This document shows positions 47,601 through 61,502 of a stretch of DNA of 64,000 nt, piece by piece (position 1 is the first letter of the stretch; each line of letters starts with the position of its first letter). The notes under the pieces are model-generated. The model had not been told where the DNA came from. It was given only the letters and a program-made list of their open reading frames with translations, and did no database searches. A program made the position numbers and the translations under genes. Source of the DNA: Apostichopus japonicus (lineage: Eukaryota; Echinodermata; Holothuroidea; Aspidochirotida; Stichopodidae); contig NC_092573.1 of assembly GCF_037975245.1 (NCBI RefSeq), positions 21,483,265-21,547,264 of the forward strand, in the 5' to 3' direction.

Positions 47601-50600
47601 CGGTGACATGTTCGCTACCACTACCGTCGGGATGAGAGATCCCCAGCCGGACTCCACGATCACCATGCCCATGATTTCTCCTCTCTCTTTCTCTACGAGA
47701 GCCTGACCAAAACAAAACAAAAACATAATATAAAAAATTAAATAATAAAATATTAATTAAAAAAAAATTAATTAAATAAATTTAAAAAAATATAAAAAAG
47801 TTATAAGAGAAAGACCAAATTGGACTTTAAAATACAAAATTGGGAAAGAGGGGGGGGGGGGGCGGGGAAGCTTATTTTATATTTCTTCCTTGCTATGGAC
47901 CTTGAAGTAGTTGGTCTGACCACTCTTCAGATACTTTGCGAGTGGAATTCCCTTAGCAACTACTGTACTCACACACAACACTATCCAGCAGTACTAACGG
48001 TGGTAGTGTTCATGGTCAGATTATAATATCCACAATGGCTCATCTATTTCTGCAATTCTGGTAATATATATATTTCACTTACAATCAAAACTAATGTGTT
48101 TTCACTTCAAAAGTGTCAATATTTAGAATATATACATATCTTTGGGTGATAAATATAGCAAGAAATACACATATATGATTCAAAATTCAAATTATGTATG
48201 ACTACATGCCTGCCATTAACTAGGCTAATTAATTAATTTATGACTATATACTCTTGTAAAGTATAGTGTAATATGTGTCGTACGACTGCTGTGAAGTGCA
48301 TTCTTCCCCCATCCCACCCCCCTCTTAAAACCCATCCACACCTTCAGGAAATGATTGTGTCTCCTAAATTAGGCATAAACAAAGGTGAAAAACCATATAC
48401 TTTGGTGTTGGATCTATAGAGTAAGAAATACATGTATGATTTAAATAGAGTTGCATTTCACTACAAGTGGGCTATTTGATATCTAACAAGTCATGCACTA
48501 ACTACCCATACAAGATTTGTGAAGTATAGTCTTCCTTCCCATAAAAAAGACCTCACCCTCCACCCAACTATCACACACAAATCAAGGTGTAATTATCAAA
48601 CTGTTCCTGATATATAAAAATAAAAAAATAAAAAATTATATTCATTCCAATCGTTAACTTTGTCTTTAATACTAACATGATATTAAAGTATATTTGTTTC
48701 AAAAGTTCACATATTAATTTCTGTCCCTCGAGACGCTAAAATGTGAACTTTTTCGAGGTTAACTCTTGAAAGGAAACCTTATACAAGACAAGACAAAAAC
48801 AGGGACTCTTTGATGCATGTGACTCTTTAAATAAAGAGATTGCTACCTCCGAAAAACCCAGTCACGTTATTTGAGAATGGCTCCTTAAAGGAACATAACC
48901 ATACTGGAATTGTACAATTCCAAGAAAGTTATAACAAAACTGAAGGAAATTTGTTCTTGGGGCTTACAGAATATGCTACAAGTAATAAATACCTATCGAA
49001 TAAAGAGAAAGTTGTTCAACTTGTTTAGGGACTGATTATGATTCCTAACTCATTGCTAGACGAGGTTACTATTTAACCAAAGTCGTATCATCAGATGGTT
49101 ATATTCTGCCTTATTTGTCTTCAAGTCGAAGGATAAACATGAGAAAAGGTTTAATCCTCTCTCCTAAACTTGTATCAAAACAGAAAATTATCAATTAATT
49201 GCTTATGATCATATTGAAGATGAAATCTTACAGGATTTCGAACAGCATTCGGAGTTTTCCTTTAAGACTTCTTTCTGTCATTTTAATTTACAAAATTTCC
49301 AAAAATTCAGGATACTGACTTAAATATTTATTTCACCTCTTGGTTTTTTTTGGGGGGGTGGGGGGGCCCTACTTGTAACAGGGGATAATTTTCTGGAATC
49401 CCATTGCAGAATGCTGTGCAAACATGATCAAATTACTAATCAAAAATGCCAAAAGATGTATAAGAGTATTTTTACACATACAAAGACCATTGTGTGTTGA
49501 GCATTATAGCAATAGAAGTAAAAAACATGTAAAAATGCTATGTGAAAAATTTAAATACACAGTCATTCCTGAAGATAACATACTTGTAATGTCTTGCTTT
49601 GATTTTAATTAAAAAAACATTTTTTTTTCAGTTTTGTATTTTGGAACTATAGAATTTGTCCTTAGTTGATATATTTAATTTTCTCCAGTTCTTTCTTGTC
49701 CATTTCTTTTCTTTCTGTTATTCTTGCAGATGAATGAAAATCTTATATTCTGCTTTAAACTAACATCAAAAGATCTTGTAAGAGAAACTGTTATTGCAAT
49801 GAATTATATCCTGGAACGGAAAACTCCCAAGGTCTGGACGTAATGGTTTCTTTTAATACACTCCTGAACTTTGAAAAACTATGAAAACTGAACTTGATAA
49901 CTCTCACATTAATGTAATTTCAGTCTTGTTAAATTGAATTTAATCTCTTCTCTTTGCAAATGGTTTTAAGTATTTTTCTCTTTTCCTTCGGCAACTTAAC
50001 ACCGCAAAATGATAAAAGAGCAAGGTTTGGAAGTCACGTCCGGCTATATCGATGAAAATATCCCAAAATATTGATACGACTGGAGAGAACCAGCAGAGTA
50101 TAATGACCATTCTGCTGCTAAAATCTGATATCTTTCATCTGAATTTGAGGATAATTCATATTTTCTCACTGTAATATATATATATTTATACCTGTTCACC
50201 TAATTAATAACTAATTAATAATAAACTAGGTTAGACAAAGCCATGATGAAGGAGTTTTATTTCAAATTTGTCTTATTGTGAATAACAGATTGTCCAGGTC
50301 AAGTCTTTTAACAAACACTTCCCTGTGATAGGAAGGCTTCCAACCAAGAAAATCAGAGGAATCTATAATGTGGCAGAGAGATCACATATTGTCGCTATTT
50401 GATCAGAACTGCAAAACGCTGCAAGCTGTAATGTTCGTCCATACCTAAGCAGTAAACGCAAGGAATCACTTATACATATAGGTGTAATCTTGGCTACACA
50501 TTTCGAGCAATTATCAATAAAGTTTTTTTAAGGAAATAGCATCATCATTTATCAGAAATTATAAATTAAATTGATCACGATCATACATTTGACGGGCAAA

Positions 50601-53600
50601 TTATAAACGAATTCTGAAAGAGCAACAAAGTTTACCCAAATGACTGAGTAAAAACTACGGCATCACATTTTTTTAGAACGGTCCAATTTTGAACAATGTC
50701 CATTTTCAGTGCTGTTGATGCTGGCAAAGGGCGTTGACACAGCCAAACAAAATTAACGAATGATCAGCTATGACACTAATATGCCAGAATAGACTGCGGC
50801 AAGCTAGTGCAGTAAATGATGCATTCCTCACATCATAGTTTGAAGGATTGTGCACAAAGAATTCACTTCCTAACAACTGTGTACTTTTGTCTAAAATCAT
50901 GTGCAGTTTTGACCTTTCATTGGAAATTGCTGAACCGTACTAGACATATCACCATGGTGACCACAGATGATGTTCATAGTCGTGGACGTAATGGATGAAA
51001 CTTGGGGTCTGAGAGTGTGTACCGATTTGGCAACATATATATATTAACTTTGGTTGTTAGTGCCCATGCCAACGAGAACAAGCATCAACTATACACTTTT
51101 TTGCCAGTCCTTCCCCGATCTCCGAGAGCATAATTTATCTCCTCAGCTCAAGACGATATGGATGGAACTTGGGGTCTGAGTGTGTGTGTCAATTCGGTAT
51201 CATATATATGTATATACTTTGGTTGTTAGTGCCCATGCCAACATGAAGAAGTATTAACTATTTACTTCTATTGCCAGTCCTTCCTCGATCTCCAACAGCG
51301 TAATTTATCTCTGAGGCTCCAGACATAATATTGTATTGAACAGACATTGGAATTGATTTAAGCTGTCAAAAGAATGACAAATATAATAGGTGCGACCATC
51401 AATCCCTCGCTGCCTTCATACATACAACTATTGGCAGCCACTGTCATGCCTCAAGTCAGGAATGGCAAGGACAATTTGTTAAACTTTGATTTAATCTAAC
51501 TTGGGCTATTAACTCTTCAACTTTAAAACTTTTTGTCAAATGATATATTTCAAATCTCCAACCCCTCTCCTCCCCCTAACCCCTGGGCCACTCTTGACAA
51601 CATCATGCTTTGATCTTACCTCTTTCTCACATTCTTTATTTGAAAAGAGCATCAGGTCATCGCCGTATATTTCCTGCGAGTTGAGGACGTCATGATAATC
51701 CATTTCTTGTACATGGGCGTCGTCGATTCCGTTCACCTTCAGGAACTCCAGGTACGCGAGAGCGAAGGCCTGTCCGATGGTCTGGGCGATGAGTTGTGCC
51801 TGCCGTGATGTCAAATATTTGGAGTGATTGTCGTTAAATAACCCGAGAGTAATTACACACAGAACAAAGGGACGTTTTGCATATATAAACATACATGGTA
51901 CCGACGCTTCCCAACCAGATCCAAAGCATTATTGAATAACATTATTCTATGAAGTATATAAAACACTTGAAAATGCTCAGTATTAATAATAAAAAAAATA
52001 TGAAAAAATGAAAACTAAAATTGAATGTAACAACACAAGAATTAATGTTACCTAAATCTAAATATTACATTTTACACATACATAGTGCTGTTTTACATCC
52101 TTTAATGTTAGAGCATTTGAATTCACATTTAATATTGCAAACAGACCAATATCAATAAGATCTGAGAACTAATGCCATAATCAGGCTTCGAGTGGTAACA
52201 ATATATTTTCTTGCCCTTATCTCGGCTTCCTGACATGTCTCAAGTCTTGATCAAGTACAGATTGTTTGCGACAACCATGCTCCACTCATCCTGATGGCAA
52301 GAAGATTTATTTTCCAAAAATGTCACACTCACAAATTCAACTTTGTCAACTATTCCAACCTTTCTATTCGGGATAATGTTAACGTTTTTTTCTTTTTTAA
52401 TATATTTTTTTCGTAGCAATGTGAATTCTACAATTCTGCTTCCATTTCACGAGATTGTCAAATTTCAAAAGATTGAAATTTGATTTTTATGATGGCGTTA
52501 CTTACATCTTCCGTCTCGAAGACGTGGCAGATGATCTTTCTCGGTTGTCTCTTGCCCTCCCCGTCCACGGAAACGCCGCTCTCCTCCACCGCCTCATCTA
52601 GCGTCTTGACGGATCTTCTCCTCGCCATTATGACCACGATGTTGCCGATGTCGGCAATGTACGAGATGGTTTTCAGAGGATGATCCATCATGGTTTCCTG
52701 CACGTGAAGAAAAATAAATGTCCATAAAATATCCATCAAAAATATCCCCCCATCATGCCCAGGCCCCCCCCCCCCAAAACAAAACGAGCAGAAAAGACGG
52801 ACTATGATAGATTTCATACTCATCGGTCTTTAAAAAATGCATAGATACTTTCATCTCGATAGAAAACAGTGGAATTGAAAAAAAGAGTCAGAAGAAATAA
52901 AAACAATTCTGGCTTTTGATTTACTTACGACGCTTCTGACTCTGAAAGGAACTTAATCATGTTTGAAGCGAAGACTTTGAATAAAACATCACATATTTCA
53001 TATAATCTCTGGTAGATAAATACATTTAAGATGGCGATGAAGATTTGTGGCTATGTGTTGACGTTAATAAGAAATATCTGTTTAGTTTGGGGGTATTTGG
53101 GGTATGTTCGAACAAAGTTCGTGAGAAGTTTCGCAAACCCTAATTCCATCTGGATTTTGTTTGTGTGATGCCAAGATGTACATAGAATAATGTAAATGAA
53201 TCACTGTTATGAATCCACTTTAACACAGCAGACGGACAGACTCTACCAGAGAATCCATGTGGTGTGAGCTTGACTTTGTATGATGTTAAAAGAGGGTACC
53301 TCTTCCTTGAACAAATGTGAAAACTAAAGGGGGAGGAGAGGGGGGTGTGGAATTCATTCTCCCAACCCACCCAGATTTCCTCCATTGTGTAAACATTCAC
53401 AATAACAAAGAGAAGCATTGTTAGCTCTAATCATGGTAGAGTAGTCTTAGCAGAAGCCTGTGTGGAAGAATCATTGTAGATTGGGCAGTTGGGATTGTGA
53501 TAACATGAACAGAAGATTGTCCCTTTTTGATGGTAGAGGACAACTAAAATCCCACCTCTCCACTGTAATACACAATAATACACAATAATACACAATAACC

Positions 53601-55319
53601 CAGAGGAGGCTCATTGGTAGTACTTAATTATCATAGCAGTGTTTTGGTGTACAAATCTGTAATAAACACTGCAAGCACGACTCACTATATGTAAACAATA
53701 TGCACATACTTAAGAGTTCTCATGAATATAGTAAGTCCATATCTTTTAGCTCAAGTTGCTTGAATAATGCATGTTGTTCAAATGCCAAGAGTTGTTGCCG
53801 AGTGGATGACCTTCTCAATCCCGACGTGGACGATGATGATGCATTGCGAATTGTAAACACCCACAACGTGGTACGACACGAAGGTTTTAATGATACAATT
53901 TATAGATAAATTGTCAACCACTCTGCAAAGTCACTTTCATCATGAATTATACATTTTCCTGTGTGTTAAAACCGGGGCCAAGATACGGGGGCTGACAAAA
54001 TTCCATTCTCGATGGTAACCTCGGTAACACAGCCAATTAACGCTACACGTGAACTCATCTTATAAATCAAACTGAAAAGCGTGGGTCTGCTAATGAGATG
54101 CAAACGTGTTTTATGCGAGCCAATTTTGACTGATATTTTAAAGACCTAGATTTCATCAAGTATAAAATTGTCTTGTTCTTATCGTCACTGAGCGAGGTCA
54201 GAGCCTTTTTTTATTTTTTTTTATTTTTATTTATTTTTTAATGCTCACTTTTGACCTTCACATCACTATGTACTATACCCTAAATGATGGCTATTCTATA
54301 TTATAAGAACACATCACAGTTTAAAAGCAAACATTAATATTGTTTAAGAATATATGGCAAAATTTGTTTAACAATGGCATGGAGGTCCACAACTGATTGT
54401 CTTATCGCTCGTTTCTTAACCTTCACACCATTGTTTTGTATATCAATGGATTCTTAATGAGTTTCAAACTTTAAAAAAAAAAAATTAACACCGAGTAAAG
54501 ATCGAATGAAGTTCAAGATGATTATCATGCATTGAAAGGGGGGGGGGGGGGTGGTGGAGTTGACAGAGAAAGGAACTTATATATCTTTTTCTCATACAGT
54601 CGTTATTACCATGGTGATCAAAATAGTCTATTTAAATATGATTTTTTTCAAATTAAATTTTGTTTAATAAGCAGACAACCGTCTTTAACTGCTGTGTCTT
54701 CTGAGAATCCAAGGACAGACGCCATCTTGGACTAAATCGAGTACCGTTCCAGTGTAAATAGGATGGTCGTAACAAACTACTTGTGTGCAATGTAACTGGT
54801 ATGACATCTAAGGATATGCAATAAGTTGATAAAGTTGTAACTTTATAACTTAAATACATATAAAGACTTAATAATTCAGACATCATATAGCAATAGTCAC
54901 AACGGACACCATCTGGTATACAATGTAACCAGAGATCTTACACCGGCTACATACAATATAACCTAGGAGCTAGGAGAGGGAATTATGATATCAGAGATGT
55001 TGCTTAATAAAACATCTACATATCATATCAATCAAATAAAACAGGCAAGAAGTGAAAAGTACACTGGGAAATGATAGAGAAAGCCATGAAATATAAAAAA
55101 AAATGAAAAATTAATGTCTGCTCTTGCTCTTCCAAAATTAACTGCAACACTTTTTTTTCCTTCTCTAAAGATGTTGTAGTGGCAAAGTTCTCTGCATAGC
55201 ATTTTCTTGTGTTTCATCTTACATCATCTTACCTGAGAATCGGCATTGAGAACTTGTATTCTCTCGTTAGAAATGGCCAGATCAACCTCTTTGCTCGGCT
55301 GTTCTTCTCCCTCCGGGGC
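41522..55319 (-). CDS. APBA: APBA/Mint/X11 family adaptor (6 exons visible, both ends incomplete)
   Basis: Six minus-strand exons, all in phase 0, give 311 codons: the later part of the PTB domain, then two tandem PDZ domains. The match to the APBA/X11/lin-10 C-terminus is close ([78 protein letters not shown]). APBA proteins bind the NPxY tail of APP-type receptors with the PTB domain and other partners with the PDZ domains, in neuronal trafficking and synaptic exocytosis. The N-terminal Munc18-binding region, the first PTB exons and the last coding exon are not seen. Vertebrates have APBA1-3; which one this matches cannot be said, and an invertebrate is expected to have a single ancestral copy. 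Confidence 0.95.
41663..41944. other. APBA intron part, AT-rich
   Basis: AT-rich sequence with no exon. The frames are poor and Leu/Tyr/Phe-rich. Confidence 0.5.
41945..42145. repeat. Probable interspersed repeat fragment
   Basis: The segment around tttaaatgcttttcaaaatt, gaagagaattccagagta and gttgatcccaagactt resembles the 3' part of repeats seen widely in marine deuterostome genomes (recognised from memory, class uncertain). An echo of aatcccaagactt recurs at 42461-42473. Confidence 0.4.
42147..42410. repeat. Dispersed duplicate, partner of 37186-37475
   Basis: About 265 bp colinear with 37186-37475, joined at its right edge to the duplicated piece of the PDZ2 exon. Confidence 0.85.
42411..42443 (-). 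pseudogene. APBA: Duplicated 5' piece of the APBA PDZ2 exon with splice acceptor
   Basis: On the minus strand, tcaccag is followed by eleven codons reading [10 protein letters not shown] and TAA. The first ten codons correspond to [10 protein letters not shown] of the true exon at 41522-41662, and a dozen bases of its upstream intron are conserved as well. Being upstream of the real exon in the transcript, it could be spliced in and would truncate PDZ2. It could equally be dead. Confidence 0.65.
42619..42780. repeat. (GGA)54 microsatellite
   Basis: A 162-bp uninterrupted GGA run in an APBA intron. The poly-Glu and poly-Pro frames are artefacts. Uninterrupted length implies recent expansion. 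Confidence 0.97.
42800..43786. other. APBA intron, no further feature
   Basis: Nothing recognised apart from a short local repeat of tggtcatatctga around 43130-43200. Confidence 0.5.
43787..43906 (-). CDS. APBA: APBA exon, PDZ1 end and PDZ2 start
   Basis: Forty codons: [20 protein letters not shown] then [24 protein letters not shown] is the PDZ2 GLGF-type loop. Acceptor tttccaacag, donor gtaagt. Confidence 0.95.
43907..47489. other. APBA intron (3.6 kb)
   Basis: No exon recognised. A plus-strand frame at 46711-46989 (92 codons) has ordinary amino-acid composition but no recognisable family and is not called. Confidence 0.5.
47490..47702 (-). CDS. APBA: APBA exon, PDZ1
   Basis: Seventy-one codons holding most of PDZ1, from [20 protein letters not shown] to [15 protein letters not shown] sits at the carboxylate-binding loop. 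Acceptor gttttggtcag, donor gtaact. Confidence 0.96.
47703..51619. other. APBA intron (3.9 kb)
   Basis: Mostly AT-rich. G runs at 47851-47861 and 49352-49365, and a tandem duplication at 50991-51325. No exon recognised. Confidence 0.5.
50991..51325. repeat. 167-bp tandem duplication, two copies
   Basis: Both copies share aacttggggtctgag, ttggttgttagtgcccatgc and gccagtccttcc. The copy boundary is near 51157. Intronic to APBA. Confidence 0.88.
51620..51799 (-). CDS. APBA: APBA exon, PTB C-terminal helix and linker
   Basis: Sixty codons: [20 protein letters not shown] (the long C-terminal PTB helix), then [20 protein letters not shown] and [14 protein letters not shown], the linker known in this family. 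Acceptor catcacggcag, donor gtaaga. Confidence 0.95.
51800..52505. other. APBA intron (0.7 kb)
   Basis: No feature beyond the splice sites. Confidence 0.55.
52506..52697 (-). CDS. APBA: APBA exon, PTB part 2
   Basis: Sixty-four codons: [28 protein letters not shown], a variable acidic loop ([15 protein letters not shown]), then [12 protein letters not shown]. Acceptor cacgtgcag, donor gtaagt. It joins the neighbouring exons in phase 0. Confidence 0.95.
52698..55232. other. APBA intron (2.5 kb)
   Basis: Contains a short acacaataat triplet repeat at 53570-53598, a G run at 54538-54550 and T-rich tracts. A plus-strand frame at 53700-53909 has no recognisable family. Confidence 0.5.
55233..55319 (-). 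CDS. APBA: APBA exon, PTB part 1
   Basis: Twenty-nine codons, [20 protein letters not shown] then IQVLNADSQ. The minus-strand acceptor is cttttcatcag, the donor gtaaga. The acidic lead-in and EVDL.IS..RI.VLNAD are characteristic of the APBA PTB domain. Confidence 0.93.
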
Positions 55320-58300
55320 CTGATGAAAAGAGAGCGGATATGAAAAAAGAGGGAAGATGGATTAACTGTTTGTTAAGAGCGGCTGAATAGATACATTACA
55401 ATGGATTGCTCTGGAGCGGTGTGACCCCCGCCTCTCATGACCTAGTTCTACACTGTCATCTCGCGGAATTAACGGCATGCAGAGGCTGTTCAAGGTTGGA
55501 TTCTATAGACACTTGACATTATGCAAAATCTCCAGCTCATTTGACAACATTTGCAGTTTGTTGGTTTTTTTTTTTTTTGTCATCACAGAAAACAATTGTA
55601 TAAACTGAAGCTTTGACCTTCCAACTGTAAACGAAGCTGATACATTGATGGGTTATTTTTGTGAATGTTTGCTATGCAATATTATTGAAAGAAGAGGTGG
55701 CAATATTAACAATCATGGCAAACAGTAGCTCAAGGAGTAAGAAAAATCATGCGTGTGACCCAGTTATTCGTAACTGTTCGTTTTGTCGCAAAATGCCTGC
55801 CAGATGATATGATCATGTCATTGCACCCCATGAAAAAAGCCAGGATTAACCCATAAGCATATCTCCATGACAACAACAGACATATCTCTTTCACAAACAC
55901 GGCAACTTAGGAAAAGACCCTATAATGGGACGAACATGATTGCCTTTCACGGGTAGGCAACAGATCGGCTATGTTTGTTACGGAGAGGTTTGCAACGACT
56001 CCGTGAATAAGAGTGACCTATCCTACGTTGTTAGCATTACAGTACGAGGTGCCCATCAGTAGACACACTGTACATAGGGGTCATCAGTACTGACACCAAA
56101 TATGCTAAAAAAATCCAATAATGGTCACTGATTTTGCCAAGCTTCATCAAACATATCTATAGCCTCTCAGGCCACATCTCTCTTCAATAGCCATTAATAA
56201 ATTTCTAACTTAAACTGACACTTCTCAATGATGGAAATAAGTCTAATATTGCTAATGAGAACCTCTACGAAAGTATTTTTGAAAACTGTTAGCAATTTGT
56301 AGATCACTATATACTTTCTGGTCAGATGATAGTACGGACAAGATTTCTTTCGATAAGAGTAAATTGATCTGTTCATGATAAAAACAAGCAAAACAGGAAA
56401 CACTTTTTAACTGCTCCAGTCTGTCCACCCACACAAGTAACAGTTATATAAGGTCAATGCCCGCCCACGCAAGACTGGTAATCCAAAGAGGTGTGTCTAT
56501 CATGCCTGGAGTCTATACAGCATTGTAAAATCCAAAGTGGTGGAACTGCCCCCCCTTCTCCCCCTCCTCCCACCCTTCTAAATTATTCAGCCAGCATTCA
56601 TTATGATGAAGTTCTTGAACCCACTAATACCCATAATGATCTGTCCAGTGTGCACGGTAAACAACATCTTTATTCGTCTGTCTAATTACTACGCCGCTAT
56701 TCCAAATATGTCCTCTCATCTAGGAAGACAATGTTGGGATATCCAATACATTCATGTTGGCACATTAATGTAATCACTAATCATGCGATATTCATTGCAC
56801 CTCCCGGTCTCCCAAGGTTGGCTTTGACTTTAAACTTCCTTGGTTACTCTTCCTTTTCCTTTCCTGTTTATGTTTTTCCCTTACCTTTCGTCCAAAATGC
56901 TACGAGAAGGAATTAATTAGGTAAAAGAATGACAGAACTTTTCACCGAGGGGATCTTAAAACCGGCTTCTATTCCCTCCGTCAGCCTTTAAAGGAACGAC
57001 TACGCGGACGCAGGACGGTCTCGCCTCATACCCGAGAAGTTTTCCGAGAATACCTACTTCGCGAATGCACTTTAACGTATGTCACTTCTATCGGTGAAGT
57101 GTCCATCGTCTATAGATAAACAAAGTTTCTTTTCTTTAACCGCAATTCACTCTTTTGAATCGTTTTTTTTTCGTTGTTGTTGCGGTTTTCTTATCCAGTG
57201 TGATTCCTTTAATTATTCATTTCCATAGTTTCCCTCGGGTAGTACTTCAATTTGTCGTTCATTTCTTACGACAGATCATGCAATAGACGAGGGTAATAGA
57301 CGGCCTCTCACGCTGCATGTAACCGTACCAAACGTACTTCAATCCAAGCCCCCGAGAACCTCACTTGTTTGCATCGAGATGCGTCTCATTACAGGTTCTA
57401 GTCGACTTCTATTTTATTGGAAATAGAAGAAAGCGAGGCTCCGGTGTTTTCGATAAATCACCTTCCCACACACAAATTAAGGATGTCATGCCTAACATAC
57501 CGTAAATTATACTTAAGAATTCATTTGCTATTCAAATGATTGCTTTCTTGATTCTTCTTCTTGTTGATTTCTATGTTTTTCTCTTGTTTGTGTTTTTTTT
57601 TTTGGGGGGCGGAAGACAAACATTTTCAATCATGATGAAGGTAAAAATAAAAGGGGGGGGGAGGGTCCCCATTTGAGCTGGACTCAAGATGAAAACATAT
57701 ACGAAGTATATGGAGGGAATAGAATGACAAATTAGCATACGAATAAATCCTAGAGTCTGGATGGATACGGTTCTGGAATGTGTGTTTTTTTTCCTTTTTC
57801 CAAGTTTTTTAGTTTTGTCACTCTGAAAGTATAACTTTAACCCTAAGACAAGAGTAAACATCTTCAATCTAAAAAAGACATCTATGCAGGCCTGGCTTTA
57901 CAGTATACGACCATCGGGTTGATTCTAATAAGACAGGTTTTGGTGAAACCTAATACAAATTTGCTTTTGTGTGTCACTCATTCAAAACCATCAGTTGCTA
58001 GAAAGTTTCCTGCACCCATTAGGCCCACACCCACATCTTTATAGAATTTTGTACGGCTAGGATATCAAGTTTTTTTCCTCCAAATTTGGCTACTATAACA
58101 GAGTGGATAATGTTTGTCTTTGGGGCAATTCAGCTGAGATATCTTTGTTTTCCTTCATCATACTTCAAATCATTTATCCACAAAGGAAAATAATATTTTC
58201 TGCAACAAGAGTTGCATGTTAATGGATAAATCAACAAGATGATATTATAAAATAGCCTCAGTGATGCTTTTGATGAGCATTTCCTTGGATGTCATCACCG

Positions 58301-61300
58301 CCTGTGATGGACACTTCCTGTAGTGATGAAAGGCCACTTCCTGGAAGGTCATCAGAGGTCACGTTCATTCAATTGTATCTCCAGTTAGGGACAAAGATAT
58401 TGAGATCTTGGGGGCAGTGAACTTAAACCGTGCAGAATATTTTTCTCATCAATATAAACTTTTCTATAGTGTCTGCCTCTGGAATATCCCTATAATTATC
58501 AATGAAATCCATCATTGTATCTCATTACATGAATTTTTTTTGGGCCTAATTTCAAGTATTTATAACTGTGGTGTCGGTGGAATGAAATGTAGAGGGTTGA
58601 ATTTTGCGGGACACATCTTTTTTGAAGAACATACTCCCTTTCACTCCTCATTTTGCTTTCATCCTGATCATACATCTTTGTCGGCAATGCAACCTTTATT
58701 AGTGCACTGCGGGTCTCTATGTACTGATTCCCTACAACGTTAACTACATAATTAGGTAAATGTGGCAGTGCTGCATAGGTTAACGATGAATCCATTATCA
58801 AAGGAAGATATAAAATGCTAGAAATACATATATTAATTTCTTTGATTATGCTTTTACCCTCCCCTCCCTCCTCCACCCTCAATCAATTTGTGGAACAGTA
58901 ATTGCATGCCCAGTCAGTTTCGATCATGATCATTTTGAGGTTAAGACACTGTCATTTGCACAGAAAATTTTATGAGTCAAATTTAATGTTAAGATTGAAA
59001 AGCTTTTAGGGAAGCTAACTTGCTGCCTGCAACTTTGGAAATCAGTCTAAGTAATATACATGTGTACTTAAGATGACATCTAAGGGTCATATAAGAGGTA
59101 GAAATGCATTTGTACTATTAATAAAAGATGTAATAACTTATCTTAAAACACCAGGCAAATTTACCATTCTCACTTAAGAGGAACAGCACTTCGTACAAAT
59201 ACACAGCTCGGCAAAACCATGAAAAATACCATAAAAGGATGAGATATTAGCTCAGCAGCACACTATACAACCCGCCATCTTGAACCATGTAGAATAAATC
59301 CATAAAACTTGAGTACAATTAATCAACTCTATAAATGATTAAAATTCCCTAAAACCACTTATCTGTTTTGGGAATTTGTTAACCACACACTTACCTCATA
59401 TACATACGCATTAACCTCTAATACTACGCTCAAATTGGTGAAGTCTTTAAACAGGGGGGTGTGGCTACCATCCATCCAGACCCTGACTCCTCCTACCTCT
59501 TTTGACCATAAGTATGGAAAATCGCACAAAATTGATATTGCATATGTATATGAGGTAAGTAAGTGTGTGTTATAAATGCTGAAATACTCTACTATTAATA
59601 AATTGTATTCTAAGTGAGCTGTTTCTCCCAGAAATCTCTTCTTTACTGTTGACAAGTGTAACGTTGTCCCAAATGATAATTTCTTTTTCAATAAATTCTC
59701 AAAGACATAAAACAAATTGTTAACAGTACTTCAGAAGTTGAATTAAGTGAAGTAACATCAAATAATATACAGAGGTGAACATTGAACGAAAAAATACTCT
59801 CTTCCCTCTCTTTCAAATAACGTCTGAATGAAACAACTCTAAAACTTCTCCGATCACTCGTACAATAAATTCAGGGAATTCTTCAGGCTTTTTAAGCATC
59901 ATTACGATGGATGCTCGCTTCTCATATGTGGTATGTTTAATATACTGAGTTACAGAACATTCTTTAATTGCAATTCCTTTCCCTATAGTGGTGTATTAAA
60001 ACCAGCAACAATTTTACACTAGTTAAGAAAATCCTGCCAATTTTAATACCAAGTTTTGGATTCCTTGTTAAAACTTCATTGATATCCTTTATCTTCATTG
60101 ACCTATTTTATAAATTTATGCGGACTTCATAACAGCTAACATAAAACTTGAGCTATATAACTAGAAGTCATTGATAATGCATGGACCTCAGAAGTTAAAT
60201 TCGTCCATATGGAACTACATGCAACCATAAAAAATAATTACATCAACAAATAGGTGATTTTTTTTTTTTTAAAGATTTTTGGTGATATTAGATCATTTCC
60301 CCCTGTCCAAGTTGATACAATCACGAACAATGCCTTACCATACATTTAATACATAGATCTAAATTAAGAGAACATTTACAAATTACAAACCTCAACTTTA
60401 TTCTGCTTCCTATTCCACTTGTTGAAAATTAAAAAAAAAAAGAAACATTGAATGCTAATACAAACACATGCCAAAACATGAATACTCAAGTAACACTTAA
60501 ACGTAACTGAAGCCCCTAGATACTATGGGCTGAAGAAAATTAAAATGTCACTTCTGAGTATATATAGACAGAAACTGATGCTCTCAATTTGTAGCTTGTG
60601 GCTAAAACAAGTGACATTTCAAAATTATTTCTGCAAATTTAAGGAGGTTAAACCTTCCCTACAGAAACACTATAAAAGGGCAGAAATTCTAAGTGCATGG
60701 TATCAAACTTTGACCTCCATTTAAGAGGTACCTGCCCAGTATTTCAGAATAATTTGATCAAGTTGGTTCTGAATTATCTCACCATTCAGAAGAGTGAGGA
60801 TGGAACTTTCCTTGAGATCAATATTAAACTTGTCAAAATCTTGTTGGTAAAATGCCACAGTTCACAACACACAAGTATTCTATTTTACAGGGCAAAGATT
60901 AACATACCATGCTTGTGGTGGTGTCCGGTAACATTGAAATAGAGGCTATAGTCAGTAGTGATGTATTGCAGAAGTCAAAGTTATGAATTGTTTACTTCAG
61001 TAAACAGTGAAATAATATGCTTGTCTTTTGTTGCTGCACAATTTTTGACCTAGATTCAAGTCTTATTTTTACAAAGTGTGAAGTTGGAAGATTTACACAC
61101 ACAAAAAAAATAAAAAAATAAAAATTTGGGGGGAAGCAGAGTCAATCATGGTAAAAACAACACTAATACAGACAATTAATCATTTGTGCCATTAAAATCT
61201 CACTTAATTGATGGACTTCTTTATAAATGAAGTTTCAGGTGTAAAACAAATTTGGCATAAACAGCCATATCATTAATTCAACAAAATTTAGCTTTAATCT

Positions 61301-61502
61301 CTCAAATAGGTTACAGGGGATGTTTCGAGTAACAATAATTGTTTGAGATGTGTACAAATATGAGTTTCAACATCTTGTAGGTGAAATAAACATAAATTAT
61401 CAACTAAATGTATTGAAAGAAAAATTGTTTGATTATGAACTGGCCTCTTAATGTTCAAAAAGATTTCTGAGGCACATTTCCTTCAGGGACAAATGTCTCT
61501 GA
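55320..61502. other. Large upstream intron of APBA, no exon recognised
   Basis: The first PTB exon should read into the exon at 55319 on the minus strand, but no such sequence was recognised up to the window end. The frames at 58408-58743 and 58499-58882 overlap on opposite strands and resemble nothing. Confidence 0.5.
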
